From NCBI RefSeq assembly GCF_002295065.1, contig NZ_NSGG01000005.1, positions 310,001-374,000 on the forward strand: a stretch of DNA of 64,000 nt, written 5' to 3'. Shown here piece after piece: positions 34,846-43,278 of the stretch. This DNA comes from Mesorhizobium sp. WSM3859. Its GTDB lineage: Bacteria; Pseudomonadota; Alphaproteobacteria; Rhizobiales; Rhizobiaceae. The notes below the pieces were generated by a model. It did not search any database. It was not told where the DNA came from and saw nothing but the letters and a program-made list of their open reading frames with translations. Made by a program: the position numbers and the translations under genes. Each line of letters begins with the position of its first letter. Position 1 is the first letter of the stretch.

Positions 34846-35487
34846 ATGCTGGGCTGGTTTCGCAAGCTGTTGCCGCGCGAGGATCGCTTCTTCGACCTGT
34901 TCGAGCGGCATTCGCGCACCGTGGTCGGCGGCGCGGAAGCCCTTCAGCAGCTTCTCGGCGGCAATGACATCGACCGCTGGTGCCAGAAGATCGTGGATCT
35001 CGAAAACGAGGCTGACGGCATCACCGCCGAGGTCCTGCTTGCGGTCAGGCGCTCCTTCATCACCCCTTTCGATCGCGGCGACATCAAGGATTTGATCCAA
35101 TCGATGGATGACGCCATCGACATGATGCACAAGACCGTCAAGACGGTGAAACTGTTCGAGGTGAAGGAGTTCGACCCGCTGATGCAGGAAATGGGCGACG
35201 TCATCGTCCAGGCTGCCCGGCTGGTCGCCGAAGCGATACCGCTGCTCGGCAAGGTCGGCGCCAACGCGGCCCGCCTCAACGCCATCGCCGAGGAGGTCAT
35301 GCGCGTCGAGGGCCGCGCCGACGACCTGCACGAGCAGGGCCTGAAGGACTTGTTCATGCATCACGGCCGCAGCGACCCGATGGCTTACCTGATCGGCTCG
35401 GAGATCTACGGCCAACTGGAAAAGGTGGTCGACCGCTTCGAGGACGTCGCCAACGAGATCAGCGGCATCGTGATCGAGAACGTTTAG
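34846..35487 (+). CDS. DUF47 family phosphate transport regulator
   Basis: A 213-residue all-helical PhoU-like protein of the DUF47/TIGR00153 group: MLGWFRKLLPREDRFFDLFERHS, LENEADGITAEVL, and a C-terminal LEKVVDRFEDVANEISGIVIENV. Members pair with PiT transporters and adjust their activity. ATG at 34846 follows AAGGAGGACGAG, a strong ribosome site; the upstream extension of the frame is not needed. It ends 3 bases before the PiT gene, so the two are translated together. Confidence 0.93.
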   Translation: MLGWFRKLLPREDRFFDLFERHSRTVVGGAEALQQLLGGNDIDRWCQKIVDLENEADGITAEVLLAVRRSFITPFDRGDIKDLIQSMDDAIDMMHKTVKTVKLFEVKEFDPLMQEMGDVIVQAARLVAEAIPLLGKVGANAARLNAIAEEVMRVEGRADDLHEQGLKDLFMHHGRSDPMAYLIGSEIYGQLEKVVDRFEDVANEISGIVIENV

Positions 35488-35490
35488 GCG

Positions 35491-36495
35491 ATGGACGCCA
35501 CAATCGCTTTTCCCCTGCTGGTCAGCCTCGTTGCCGTGGCGCTGTTCTTCGATTTCCTCAACGGCTTGCACGATGCGGCAAATTCGATCGCGACCATCGT
35601 CTCCACCCGTGTGCTCAGGCCGCATTATGCGGTGTTCTGGGCAGCTTTCTTCAATTTCATCGCCTTCCTGTTCTTCGGCCTGCATGTCGCCGAGACGGTG
35701 GGGAAAGGCATTGTCGACGCCAGCATTGTCACGCCGGCGGTGATCTTCTCAGCACTTGTCGGCGCCATCGTCTGGAACATCGTCACCTGGGTCGCCGGCA
35801 TTCCGTCCAGCAGCTCGCACGCGCTGATCGGTGGGCTGGTCGGCGCTGGCGTCGCCAAGGCCGGATCGGGCGCCATCGTCTGGTCGGGGCTCGGCAAGAC
35901 GGTCGCGGCCATCGTGCTCTCGCCGGCGACGGGATTCGTGCTCGCGCTCCTCCTCGTTCTAGTGGTCTCCTGGCTGTTCGTGCGCCAGACGCCGTTCGCG
36001 GTCGACAACACGTTTCGCGTGCTGCAGTTCTTTTCCGCCTCGCTCTATTCGCTGGGACATGGCGGCAACGACGCGCAGAAGACCATGGGCATCATCGCCG
36101 TGCTGCTCTATTCGCAAGGCATGCTCGGCCAGAGCTTCTACGTGCCGCTGTGGGTGGTCATTACCTGCCAGTCGGCGCTGGCTCTGGGCACGTTGCTCGG
36201 CGGCTGGCGCATCGTCCACACGATGGGATCGAAGATCACGCGGCTGAACCCCATGCAGGGTTTTTGCGCCGAGACCGGCGGCGCCATAACGCTGTTCGCC
36301 GCCACCTGGCTCGGTGTTCCGGTCTCGACCACCCACACCATCACCGGCGCCATCATCGGCGTCGGCGCCGCGCGCCGTGTCTCCGCCGTGCGCTGGGGCA
36401 TCGCCGGCAACATCGTCGTCGCATGGGTGATCACCTTGCCGGCGACGGCGGCGATTGCAGCGCTGACCTACCTCGCCACCAGGCTGGCCGCTTAG
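35491..36495 (+). CDS. pit: Low-affinity inorganic phosphate transporter, PiT family
   Basis: A 334-residue inner-membrane cation/phosphate symporter. The two family signature repeats are visible: FDFLNGLHDAANSIATIVSTR near the N-terminus and LGHGGNDAQKTMGII in the second half, with GVPVSTTHTITGAIIGVG near the end. About ten hydrophobic helices. It forms an operon with the DUF47 regulator and is probably the organism's constitutive phosphate uptake route. Confidence 0.94.
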   Translation: MDATIAFPLLVSLVAVALFFDFLNGLHDAANSIATIVSTRVLRPHYAVFWAAFFNFIAFLFFGLHVAETVGKGIVDASIVTPAVIFSALVGAIVWNIVTWVAGIPSSSSHALIGGLVGAGVAKAGSGAIVWSGLGKTVAAIVLSPATGFVLALLLVLVVSWLFVRQTPFAVDNTFRVLQFFSASLYSLGHGGNDAQKTMGIIAVLLYSQGMLGQSFYVPLWVVITCQSALALGTLLGGWRIVHTMGSKITRLNPMQGFCAETGGAITLFAATWLGVPVSTTHTITGAIIGVGAARRVSAVRWGIAGNIVVAWVITLPATAAIAALTYLATRLAA

Positions 36496-36508
36496 CTTCG
36501 CGGCGAGG

Positions 36509-36886
36509 CTATTTGTCGACCAGGTTCAGGATGTTGCCGTCGGGATCCTTGAACCAGGCGACCTTCATCCCGTCACCGACATGGATGTCGCCCTGCAGCG
36601 TCAGACCAGGCATTTCGTAATGTTCGAAGCTCACGCCCTTCGACTTCAACGATTTGACGATCGGCTCGATCTGGTCGCCGACCGTCCACGTCACCGCCGT
36701 CGCCTTGTTGGTGCCGGCGAACTGCGAATGATAGACATTGATGAGCGTGTCGCCGCTTTTGTAGACGATCAGTTCGCCGCCCATGTCATCCACCTGGCTG
36801 AGACCCAGCGTTCCCTCATAGAAAGCTTTGGCCTTTTCCAGGTCTCGCACCGCGAGATTGGCTGTCGCATTGCTGTTTTCGAGCAT
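36509..36886 (-). CDS. VOC family (glyoxalase-like) protein
   Basis: A 125-residue single VOC domain: TANLAVRDLEKAKAFYEGTLGL at the start and VAWFKDPDGNILNLVDK at the end, the typical glyoxalase/bleomycin-resistance pattern with a C-terminal DPDGN. ATG at 36886 has AAGGAGATCGTC before it. Convergent with pit. No substrate can be named. Confidence 0.88.
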   Translation of the reverse strand: MLENSNATANLAVRDLEKAKAFYEGTLGLSQVDDMGGELIVYKSGDTLINVYHSQFAGTNKATAVTWTVGDQIEPIVKSLKSKGVSFEHYEMPGLTLQGDIHVGDGMKVAWFKDPDGNILNLVDK

Positions 36887-37088
36887 GACGATCTCCTTCA
36901 CAGTCTGTCGTGATGGCAAGAGAGATAGCGCGGGCAGCTCGTTTGGCCATGACAAGCTTCGAATGCCGATCGGGAGATCTGACACCGTCCGTCGCTTTCC
37001 GGGGCAGGCCGGCTGAGCGATTGCGCCACGACTTGGTTCCGCCGGCAAACTGCACTATCTGGAACGCCAAAGCCCCCGAGGAAAGATC

Positions 37089-38264
37089 ATGACCGTTACC
37101 AAGGAATCCGTCGTCGAACGCCTGAAGACGGTGAACGGGCCGGATTTCACCGGCAATATCGTCGACCTGGGCATGGTCTCGGAGATATTCATCGCCGATT
37201 CCAAGGTCTTCTTCTCGATCACTGTTCCCGCCGCCCGTGCCCAGGAGCTGGAGCCGCTGCGCGCCGCCGCCGAGCGCGCGGTAAAGGCGATCCCCGGCGT
37301 CGCCAGCGCCGTCGTCGCGCTGACGGCGGAGAAGAAGGGCGGCGGCATGGAAGCGCCTGTACCGCCGCGTCCGGCGGCGCCGAGGCCCGCCGCACCGCAG
37401 CCGGCGCCACAGCGTCCCGCACCGCAGGCGCCTGCGTCGCACAGCCACGGCAGGCGCGGCGTGCCCGGCATCGACGCCATCATCGCCGTCGCCTCCGGCA
37501 AGGGTGGCGTCGGCAAGTCGACCACCGCGGTGAACGTCGCGCTTGGCCTTGCGGCCAATGGGCTGAAGGTCGGCGTGCTTGACGCCGACATCTACGGGCC
37601 GTCGATGCCCAGGCTGCTCAACATCCATGGCCGGCCGCAGACGGTCGACGGCAAGATCTTGAAGCCGATGCAGAATTATGGCCTGAAGGTCATGTCCATG
37701 GGCTTCCTCGTCGATGAGGAGACGCCGATGATCTGGCGCGGCCCGATGGTGATGTCGGCGCTGACCCAGATGCTGCGCGAGGTCGAATGGGGCCCGCTCG
37801 ACGTGCTGGTGGTCGATATGCCGCCCGGCACCGGCGACGCCCAGCTCACCATGGCCCAGCAGGTGCCGCTCGCCGGTGCCGTCATCGTCTCGACGCCGCA
37901 GGACCTGGCGCTGATCGATGCGCGCAAGGGTCTCAACATGTTCAAGAAGGTCGACGTGCCGCTGCTCGGCATCGTCGAGAACATGAGCTACTTCCTCGCC
38001 CCCGACACCGGCAAGCGCTACGACATTTTCGGCCATGGTGGCGCGCGCCGCGAGGCCGAGCGCCTCGGCGTCACCTTCCTCGGCGAGGTGCCGCTGGAGA
38101 TGGGAATTCGTGAAAGCTCGGACGCCGGCGCGCCGGTCGTTGCCTCAAAGCCGGAGGGCGCGGAGGCGAAAATCTACCGAGACATCGCATTAAAGGTCTG
38201 GGATCGGGTCCAGGAAGAGCGCGGCGCGGCCGAAGCCGCCGTGCCGAGCATCGTGTTCGAATAG
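37089..38264 (+). CDS. apbC: Mrp/ApbC-type Fe-S cluster carrier ATPase
   Basis: A 391-residue protein. Residues 1-85 form a MIP18/DUF59 domain, then comes a Pro/Ala-rich linker ending SHSHGRR, and from about residue 130 a P-loop ATPase (VASGKGGVGKSTTAVN, DADIYGPSMPRLL, DMPPGTGDAQLTMAQ). Family members carry Fe-S clusters to target enzymes. The CxxC pair seen in many relatives (ENMSxFxCPxCG) is absent: ENMSYFLAPDTGKRYDIFGHGG is found instead. Monocistronic; its product may serve the many Fe-S enzymes encoded nearby. Confidence 0.92.
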   Translation: MTVTKESVVERLKTVNGPDFTGNIVDLGMVSEIFIADSKVFFSITVPAARAQELEPLRAAAERAVKAIPGVASAVVALTAEKKGGGMEAPVPPRPAAPRPAAPQPAPQRPAPQAPASHSHGRRGVPGIDAIIAVASGKGGVGKSTTAVNVALGLAANGLKVGVLDADIYGPSMPRLLNIHGRPQTVDGKILKPMQNYGLKVMSMGFLVDEETPMIWRGPMVMSALTQMLREVEWGPLDVLVVDMPPGTGDAQLTMAQQVPLAGAVIVSTPQDLALIDARKGLNMFKKVDVPLLGIVENMSYFLAPDTGKRYDIFGHGGARREAERLGVTFLGEVPLEMGIRESSDAGAPVVASKPEGAEAKIYRDIALKVWDRVQEERGAAEAAVPSIVFE

Positions 38265-38284
38265 TCCTGCTCGGTCGGCGCTAG

Positions 38285-38382
38285 AGCAATTCCAGGAAAA
38301 GTGTGAGCGGTTTCCGTCCGGAATTGCGCAAAAACAAGGAGATAGAGCGGTTCGCCGTTTCCGTGAAACGTGAAACGCTCTA
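38285..38382. repeat. Dispersed rhizobial palindromic repeat, full copy
   Basis: Two stems: GCAATTCC (38286-38293) with GGAATTGC (38320-38327), and TAGAGCG (38343-38349) with CGCTCTA (38376-38382). The right end supplies the stop codon of the CoxG-like gene. A partial copy is at 16111. The wording AGCAATTCCAGGAAAAG...GAAACGCTCTA looks like a common intergenic element of rhizobial genomes. Confidence 0.7.
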
Positions 38383-38829
38383 GGCGCCGACCTTCTCGCC
38401 GAACGTCGAGAAGAACTGCCCCGCGAGCTTCTTCGATGTCGACTGGATCAGCCGGCTGCCGAGCTGCGCGATCTTGCCGCCGACCTCGGCTTTGGCGGCG
38501 TATTTGAGCAGCGTCGCATCCGGCCCATCCTCGGTCAGCGTCACGTCGGCGCCGCCCTTGGCGAAACCGGCGATGCCGCCCTTGCCTTCGCCCTGGATGG
38601 TGTAGGAATGCGGCGGCTTGAGGTTCTTCAGCGTCACTTCGCCATTGAAGGTCGCCTTGATCGGCCCGATCTTCAGCACCACGGTCGCCGCCATCTCGGT
38701 GGCCGAGTTCTTTTCCAGGCTCTGGCAGCCGGGAATCGCCTCTTTCAGGATTTCCGGGTCGTTGAGGGCCTCCCACACTTTTTCGACGGGTGCGGCGATC
38801 CGCTCCTCGCCTTCGATCACCAAAGCCAT
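38380..38829 (-). CDS. CoxG/SRPBCC family protein
   Basis: A 149-residue protein of the carbon-monoxide-dehydrogenase subunit G (CoxG) family: IAAPVEKVWEALNDPEILKEAIPGC, then LKIGPIKATFNGEVTLKNL and a C-terminal LIQSTSKKLAGQFFSTF. This is a START-like binding fold; in cox clusters it helps assemble or anchor the enzyme. No coxMSL-type genes are present here, so it may have another partner. ATG at 38829 has GGGGAGG upstream. The stop lies within a palindromic repeat. Confidence 0.88.
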   Translation of the reverse strand: MALVIEGEERIAAPVEKVWEALNDPEILKEAIPGCQSLEKNSATEMAATVVLKIGPIKATFNGEVTLKNLKPPHSYTIQGEGKGGIAGFAKGGADVTLTEDGPDATLLKYAAKAEVGGKIAQLGSRLIQSTSKKLAGQFFSTFGEKVGA

Positions 38830-38979
38830 CAAGACCTCCCCGATTGCTGTTATCGGTTGGTCGTAGCGCGCGGCCAGTAACAAGTCTATCGCACCAAAGT
38901 CCGGGGTCGGGCAGCGCCTGCCTCTTGCTTGCGCTCGCGCGTTGTCCTATCGATTTGTCATACAAATACGGAGACCACC

Positions 38980-40785
38980 ATGGCAGGCGCCCCCACCAAG
39001 AAAAAGAAGTTTCGCTCGCAGGAGTGGTTCGACAATCCCGACAATCCGGGCATGACGGCGCTCTATCTCGAGCGCTATCTCAATTACGGCCTGACGCGCG
39101 CCGAGCTGATGTCGGGCAAGCCGCTGATCGGCATCGCGCAGACCGGTTCCGACCTTTCGCCCTGCAACCGCCACCACCTCGAGCTTGCCAAGCGCGTGCG
39201 CGAGGGCATCGTCTCGATGGGCGGCATCCCCTTCGAGTTCCCGTGCCATCCGATCCAGGAAACCGGCAAGCGCCCGACCGCGTCGCTCGACCGCAATCTC
39301 GCCTATCTGAGCCTCGTCGAGGTGCTCTACGGCTATCCGCTTGACGGCGTCGTGCTCACCATCGGCTGCGACAAGACCACGCCGGCGCTGCTGATGGCGG
39401 CGGCCACCGTGAACATTCCGGCGATCGCGCTGTCGGTCGGCCCGATGCTCAATGGCTGGCACAAGGGCAAGCGCACCGGTTCCGGCACCATCGTCTGGGA
39501 ATCCCGGCAACGGCTCTCGGCAGGCGAGATCGACTATGACGAGTTCATGGACATCGTCGCCTCCTCGGCGCCGTCGACCGGCTATTGCAACACAATGGGC
39601 ACCGCCACCACCATGAACTCGCTGGCCGAGGCGCTCGGCATGCAACTGCCGGGCTCGGCCGCCATTCCGGCGCCCTATCGCGAACGCGGCCAGATCGCCT
39701 ATGAGACCGGCAAGCGCATCGTCGATATGGTGCATGAGGATTTGAAGCCCTCCGACATCATGACGCGCCAGGCCTTCGAGAACGCCATCGTCGTCAATTC
39801 GGCGATCGGCGGCTCCACCAACGCGCCAATCCACCTCAACGCCATCGCCCGCCATCTCGGCGTGCCGCTCGACAATGACGACTGGCAGAAGATCGGCCTT
39901 AACGTGCCGCTGCTCGTCAACCTGCAGCCGACCGGCGAATATCTTGGCGAAGATTATCACCATGCCGGCGGCGTGCCGGCGGTTGTAGCCGAACTGATGA
40001 AGGGCGGCCTGCTGCCGCATCCCGGTGCGATCACCGCCAACGGCAAGTCGATGGGCGACAATTGCCGTGACGCCGTCAACGAGAACCACGACGTCATCCG
40101 CAGCGCCGACCAGCCGCTCAAGGCCAATGCCGGCTTCATCAACCTCAAGGGCAATCTGTTCGATTCCGCCATCATGAAGACCAGCGGCATCTCGCCCGAA
40201 TTCCGCCAGCGCTACCTCTCCAACCCGAACGACCCCGAGGCCTTCGAAGGCAACGCCATGGTCTTCGATGGGCCGGAGGATTACCACGCCCGCATCGACG
40301 ATCCCGCGCAGGGCATCGACGAGCACACGATCCTGTTCATGCGCGGCGCCGGTCCGGTCGGCTATCCGGGCGGCGCCGAGGTGGTCAACATGCAGCCGCC
40401 GGCCTACCTCATCAAGAAGGGCATCCATGCGCTGGCCTGCATCGGCGACGGCCGCCAGTCCGGCACCTCAGGCTCGCCGTCGATCCTCAACGCCTCGCCG
40501 GAAGCCGCGATCGGCGGCGGACTCGCGCTGCTGAAGACCGGCGACCGCGTCCGCATCGATCTGAAGAAGGGCACGGCCAACATTCTCGTCAGCGACGAGG
40601 AGATCGCCAAGCGGCGCGCAGCACTTCAGGGCAATGGCGGCTATCACTATCCCAAGCACCAGACGCCGTGGCAGGAGATCCAGCGCGGCATGGTCGACCA
40701 GTTCTCGGCCGGCATGGTGTTGAAGCCCGCGGTGAAGTATCAGGACGTCGCCCACACCAGCGGCGTGCCGCGCGACAATCATTGA
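38980..40785 (+). CDS. xylD: IlvD/Edd family dehydratase, D-xylonate dehydratase type
   Basis: A 601-residue sugar-acid dehydratase closely resembling Caulobacter Xyl[21 protein letters not shown] at the start, [46 protein letters not shown] and KYQDVAHT at the end. C62, C130 and C203 match the three [2Fe-2S] ligands of that enzyme, unlike the two-cysteine IlvD at 2129. It converts an aldonate to 2-keto-3-deoxy acid. D-xylonate is the best guess, L-arabinonate or another aldonate the alternative. ATG at 38980 has GGAG upstream. No other pentose genes are adjacent; a terminator follows. Confidence 0.85.
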   Translation: MAGAPTKKKKFRSQEWFDNPDNPGMTALYLERYLNYGLTRAELMSGKPLIGIAQTGSDLSPCNRHHLELAKRVREGIVSMGGIPFEFPCHPIQETGKRPTASLDRNLAYLSLVEVLYGYPLDGVVLTIGCDKTTPALLMAAATVNIPAIALSVGPMLNGWHKGKRTGSGTIVWESRQRLSAGEIDYDEFMDIVASSAPSTGYCNTMGTATTMNSLAEALGMQLPGSAAIPAPYRERGQIAYETGKRIVDMVHEDLKPSDIMTRQAFENAIVVNSAIGGSTNAPIHLNAIARHLGVPLDNDDWQKIGLNVPLLVNLQPTGEYLGEDYHHAGGVPAVVAELMKGGLLPHPGAITANGKSMGDNCRDAVNENHDVIRSADQPLKANAGFINLKGNLFDSAIMKTSGISPEFRQRYLSNPNDPEAFEGNAMVFDGPEDYHARIDDPAQGIDEHTILFMRGAGPVGYPGGAEVVNMQPPAYLIKKGIHALACIGDGRQSGTSGSPSILNASPEAAIGGGLALLKTGDRVRIDLKKGTANILVSDEEIAKRRAALQGNGGYHYPKHQTPWQEIQRGMVDQFSAGMVLKPAVKYQDVAHTSGVPRDNH

Positions 40786-40807
40786 TCGCGTAGCCGGCTA
40801 ATCATTA

Positions 40808-40838
40808 GGGCGGCCTGCCCACAGCAGGTCGCCCTTTT
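40808..40838 (+). terminator. Intrinsic terminator after xylD
   Basis: GGGCGGCCTGC (40808-40818), loop CCACA, GCAGGTCGCCC (40824-40834) with one mismatch, then TTTTCTG. A standard rho-independent terminator 22 bases after the stop. Confidence 0.8.
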
Positions 40839-40913
40839 CTGTTGCCTTGTTTCGTCTCAACGGAACCCACAGATAAGTTGAACCTCGGCAGCCTCGCTAA
40901 GGGGAGATCATCT

Positions 40914-41312
40914 GTGGCGAGACGGCGCTCTTCCCTTGGCTTCCTCGGCATGTTCGGCCGCTCCGGCGACCTGCGCCAGCTGGATGAGGCGTTGCGCAAG
41001 GCCGACCTGCATCCGGCCCTGGTTCCCGAAGGCGTCAAACTCACCATCGTCAATCTGATGAACGACCGCTGGCCGGACGAGCCACCGGCTGACGCCTATA
41101 GCTCGGTGGCGCAGCTCTGCGGCTATTGTGTCGCTGGGCCGGACGTGTTCGAGCAGGCCAATGGCCGTGAGACGACCTTGGCGGTCGAGCGCCGCATCGA
41201 AGCGGCGCTGGAGGCCGGCGACAGTTTCGACGCGCGGATCGTGCTGATGACGCTGCACGCCAAGCTGATCAACGCCGAGGTGGTCCAGCGCTACGACTTG
41301 AGGGCCGATTGA
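40914..41312 (+). CDS. Hypothetical protein, conserved-looking
   Basis: A 132-residue soluble protein beginning MARRRSSLGFLGMFGRSGDL. GTG at 40914 is chosen because GGGGAG lies 7 bases before it; the frame is also open to 40842 without a good start. Notable segments are VNLMNDRWPDEPPADAYSSV and AQLCGYCVAG, with the rest helical (ERRIEAALEAGDSFDARIVL). I do not recognise a known domain. It is separated by a terminator from xylD and followed by a repeat element. Confidence 0.75.
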   Translation: MARRRSSLGFLGMFGRSGDLRQLDEALRKADLHPALVPEGVKLTIVNLMNDRWPDEPPADAYSSVAQLCGYCVAGPDVFEQANGRETTLAVERRIEAALEAGDSFDARIVLMTLHAKLINAEVVQRYDLRAD

Positions 41313-41329
41313 CTGGCAGGTAGGAGACG

Positions 41330-41455
41330 TTGAGATTCAGGTCAGGCCGAGTCGAAAATGGTGGTCTCCGAGAACCGGAGCGGAGCGTACTTGAGTACGT
41401 GAGCACCGGAAGCGCAGGAAGCCGCCATTTGCAGGCCGGCCTCACCGATATATCG
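41330..41455. repeat. Intergenic palindromic element with CGTACT-TG-AGTACG core
   Basis: The centre CGTACT-TG-AGTACG is at 41386-41399. Wider pairing links AAATGG (near 41356) with CCATTT (near 41425) and CCGGAGC with GCACCGG. It lies between two convergent genes (hypothetical and MttB-like). The pattern resembles dispersed rhizobial elements. Confidence 0.6.
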
Positions 41456-41462
41456 ACGCTTC

Positions 41463-43052
41463 CTATCCGCCCATGCCGCTGCGCGGCAACTTGATCATCT
41501 CGCCGAAGCGAGCGCGCAATTTGTCGTCGAGCAGGCGCGAGACGTGGCGCGGGAAACGCTCGGCAAGCACGCGCTTCTTCTCCGCAATCGCCCGCGACAG
41601 GATGTCGGGCCGGCCCCTTTCGTTCCATTCCTTAGGCGAGAAACGATCGCCGACGGCGGGATAGAAATACTCGGTCTGCATCAGCTTCAATGTCTGATCG
41701 TTGCCGAGATAGTGCCCGGGGCCCTTGAGGCAGACCTCGGCGATGGTGTCGATCGACAGCGCATCGTCGGTGACCTCGATGCCGCGCACGCAGCGCAGGC
41801 AATGTCCCAGCATGTCGTTGTCGATGATCAGGCTTTCCAGGCAGAAGCCAAGCAGCGAGGCATGCATGCCGGCCGATTCATAGACGAGATTGAGACCGGC
41901 AAGACCGGCCATCACGTCAGTGATGCCCTTTTCATAGCCGGACTGGATGTCCGGCAGTTTCGAATCCGTCATGCCGGCGGCCGAACCACCCGGCAGGTCG
42001 TAATATTGCGCCATCTGCGCGCAGGCCGCGGTCAGCACAGCCTGCTCGGCCGAACCACCGGACATGGCGCCGGTCCTGAGATCGGAAACGAATGGCCAGG
42101 TGCCGAAGATCGCCGGATGCCCGGGCTTGATGGCGTTGACGTAGACCAGACCCATCAGCACTTCCGCCACCGCTTGCACGACCGCGCCGGCAATCGCGGC
42201 GGGCGCCGTGGCGCCGGCCTGGCCGGCCGACAGCAGCAGGATCGGAATGCCGCCTTCGACGCAGGCTTCGAGCACGCCGCAGGCGTCCTCGGCGAATTTC
42301 ATCGGCGGCACGACGAAGCAATTGGAGTTGGAGACGAAGGGGCGGGCCCTGAAATTCTCCTCGGCGCCAGCGATCGCATAGAGCATTTCCAGCGCCGGCT
42401 TGACGTTCTCGCGCACCGTGAAGGAGGTGCCGACATGCTTGGATGTCCCCATCACGCAGGCGTAAAGCGTGTTGAAATCCATATCGAGCGGATCGGGGAT
42501 ATCGCGCGGCACCATGGTACGCTGGAAGAAATGGATGTTGTCCAGCCCGTCGACGAGGCGGGCGGCGTCATAGAGGTCCTGCAGCAGCGATTCGCGATAT
42601 TCGCGCTTCTCGACATCGACCAGATGCACCGCCGCGCCCGCAGTGCCGTAATGCACACGTTTTCCCTGGATGAGCATGTCGTGCTTCGGATCTTGGCCGT
42701 AGAGGGTGAAATTGCGGGCTGCCTTCTTGATCGTGTCCAGCACCAGCGCACGCGGCAGCCGGATGCGGCCGTCGTCGCCATGGATGCCGCCGACCCGGAC
42801 CAGCGCTTCGATGCAGGATGGGATGGCGTTGGCGAAGCCGACGGTCTCCAGGAGCGTCAGCACCGCTTCGTGGATGCGTTCGCGGTCGTTCTGGCTCAAT
42901 GGCCCATAGCTGCCGCCTTCAAGTCCCGCTCGCACCGGACGGATGTCGTCGGCCAAGGGCGCTGCCCGCATCGCGCGGCGCGCTTCGCGCCCGCCGGACC
43001 GCCGCGAACGCTGGTCCGACGACGATTCCTGCTTCTCGAGAGCCACTGACAT
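41463..43052 (-). CDS. Trimethylamine methyltransferase (MttB) family protein, non-pyrrolysine
   Basis: A 529-residue TIM-barrel protein of the MttB superfamily (COG5598). HEAVLTLLETVGFANAIPSC, MDFNTLYACVMGTSKHVG, FVSNSNCFVVPPMKFAED, GSAAGMTDSKLPDIQSGYEKG and GPGHYLGNDQTLKLM follow the family. The frame has no internal TAG, so it is not the pyrrolysine enzyme; related proteins act on glycine betaine or other quaternary amines and pass methyl groups to a corrinoid protein. None of the partner genes (corrinoid protein, second methyltransferase, reactivase) is seen nearby. ATG at 43052 has GGAG 8 bases upstream. The frame extends to 43580 without a real start. Confidence 0.88.
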   Translation of the reverse strand: MSVALEKQESSSDQRSRRSGGREARRAMRAAPLADDIRPVRAGLEGGSYGPLSQNDRERIHEAVLTLLETVGFANAIPSCIEALVRVGGIHGDDGRIRLPRALVLDTIKKAARNFTLYGQDPKHDMLIQGKRVHYGTAGAAVHLVDVEKREYRESLLQDLYDAARLVDGLDNIHFFQRTMVPRDIPDPLDMDFNTLYACVMGTSKHVGTSFTVRENVKPALEMLYAIAGAEENFRARPFVSNSNCFVVPPMKFAEDACGVLEACVEGGIPILLLSAGQAGATAPAAIAGAVVQAVAEVLMGLVYVNAIKPGHPAIFGTWPFVSDLRTGAMSGGSAEQAVLTAACAQMAQYYDLPGGSAAGMTDSKLPDIQSGYEKGITDVMAGLAGLNLVYESAGMHASLLGFCLESLIIDNDMLGHCLRCVRGIEVTDDALSIDTIAEVCLKGPGHYLGNDQTLKLMQTEYFYPAVGDRFSPKEWNERGRPDILSRAIAEKKRVLAERFPRHVSRLLDDKLRARFGEMIKLPRSGMGG

Positions 43053-43230
43053 GGAAGCACTCCACTTTTTGTCTTTATCTGCGAGACGGCCCGCGGCGGT
43101 TGTTGGTCCACCATTGGCCTGCCTCGTCCCCTTCTGGCCCCGACTATGCCGCCGGCATTGGTACAGCCTATGGGCCAGCCATTTCCGTCGAATATGCCAG
43201 ACCTCTAAAGCAATGGCTGCGTGCCAAAAC

Positions 43231-43261
43231 AAAAAGAGCCGGCGCGGCGCCGGCTCTTTTT
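43231..43261. terminator. Perfect bidirectional terminator
   Basis: A 15-base perfect palindrome, AAAAAGAGCCGGCGC / GCGCCGGCTCTTTTT, around one G. An A-run precedes and a T-run follows, so it works on either strand. It lies 18 bases after the end of the MocR gene and separates it from the MttB-like gene, which must have its own promoter in 43053-43230. Confidence 0.9.
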
Positions 43262-43278
43262 CACGAAGTCTGTGGCAA

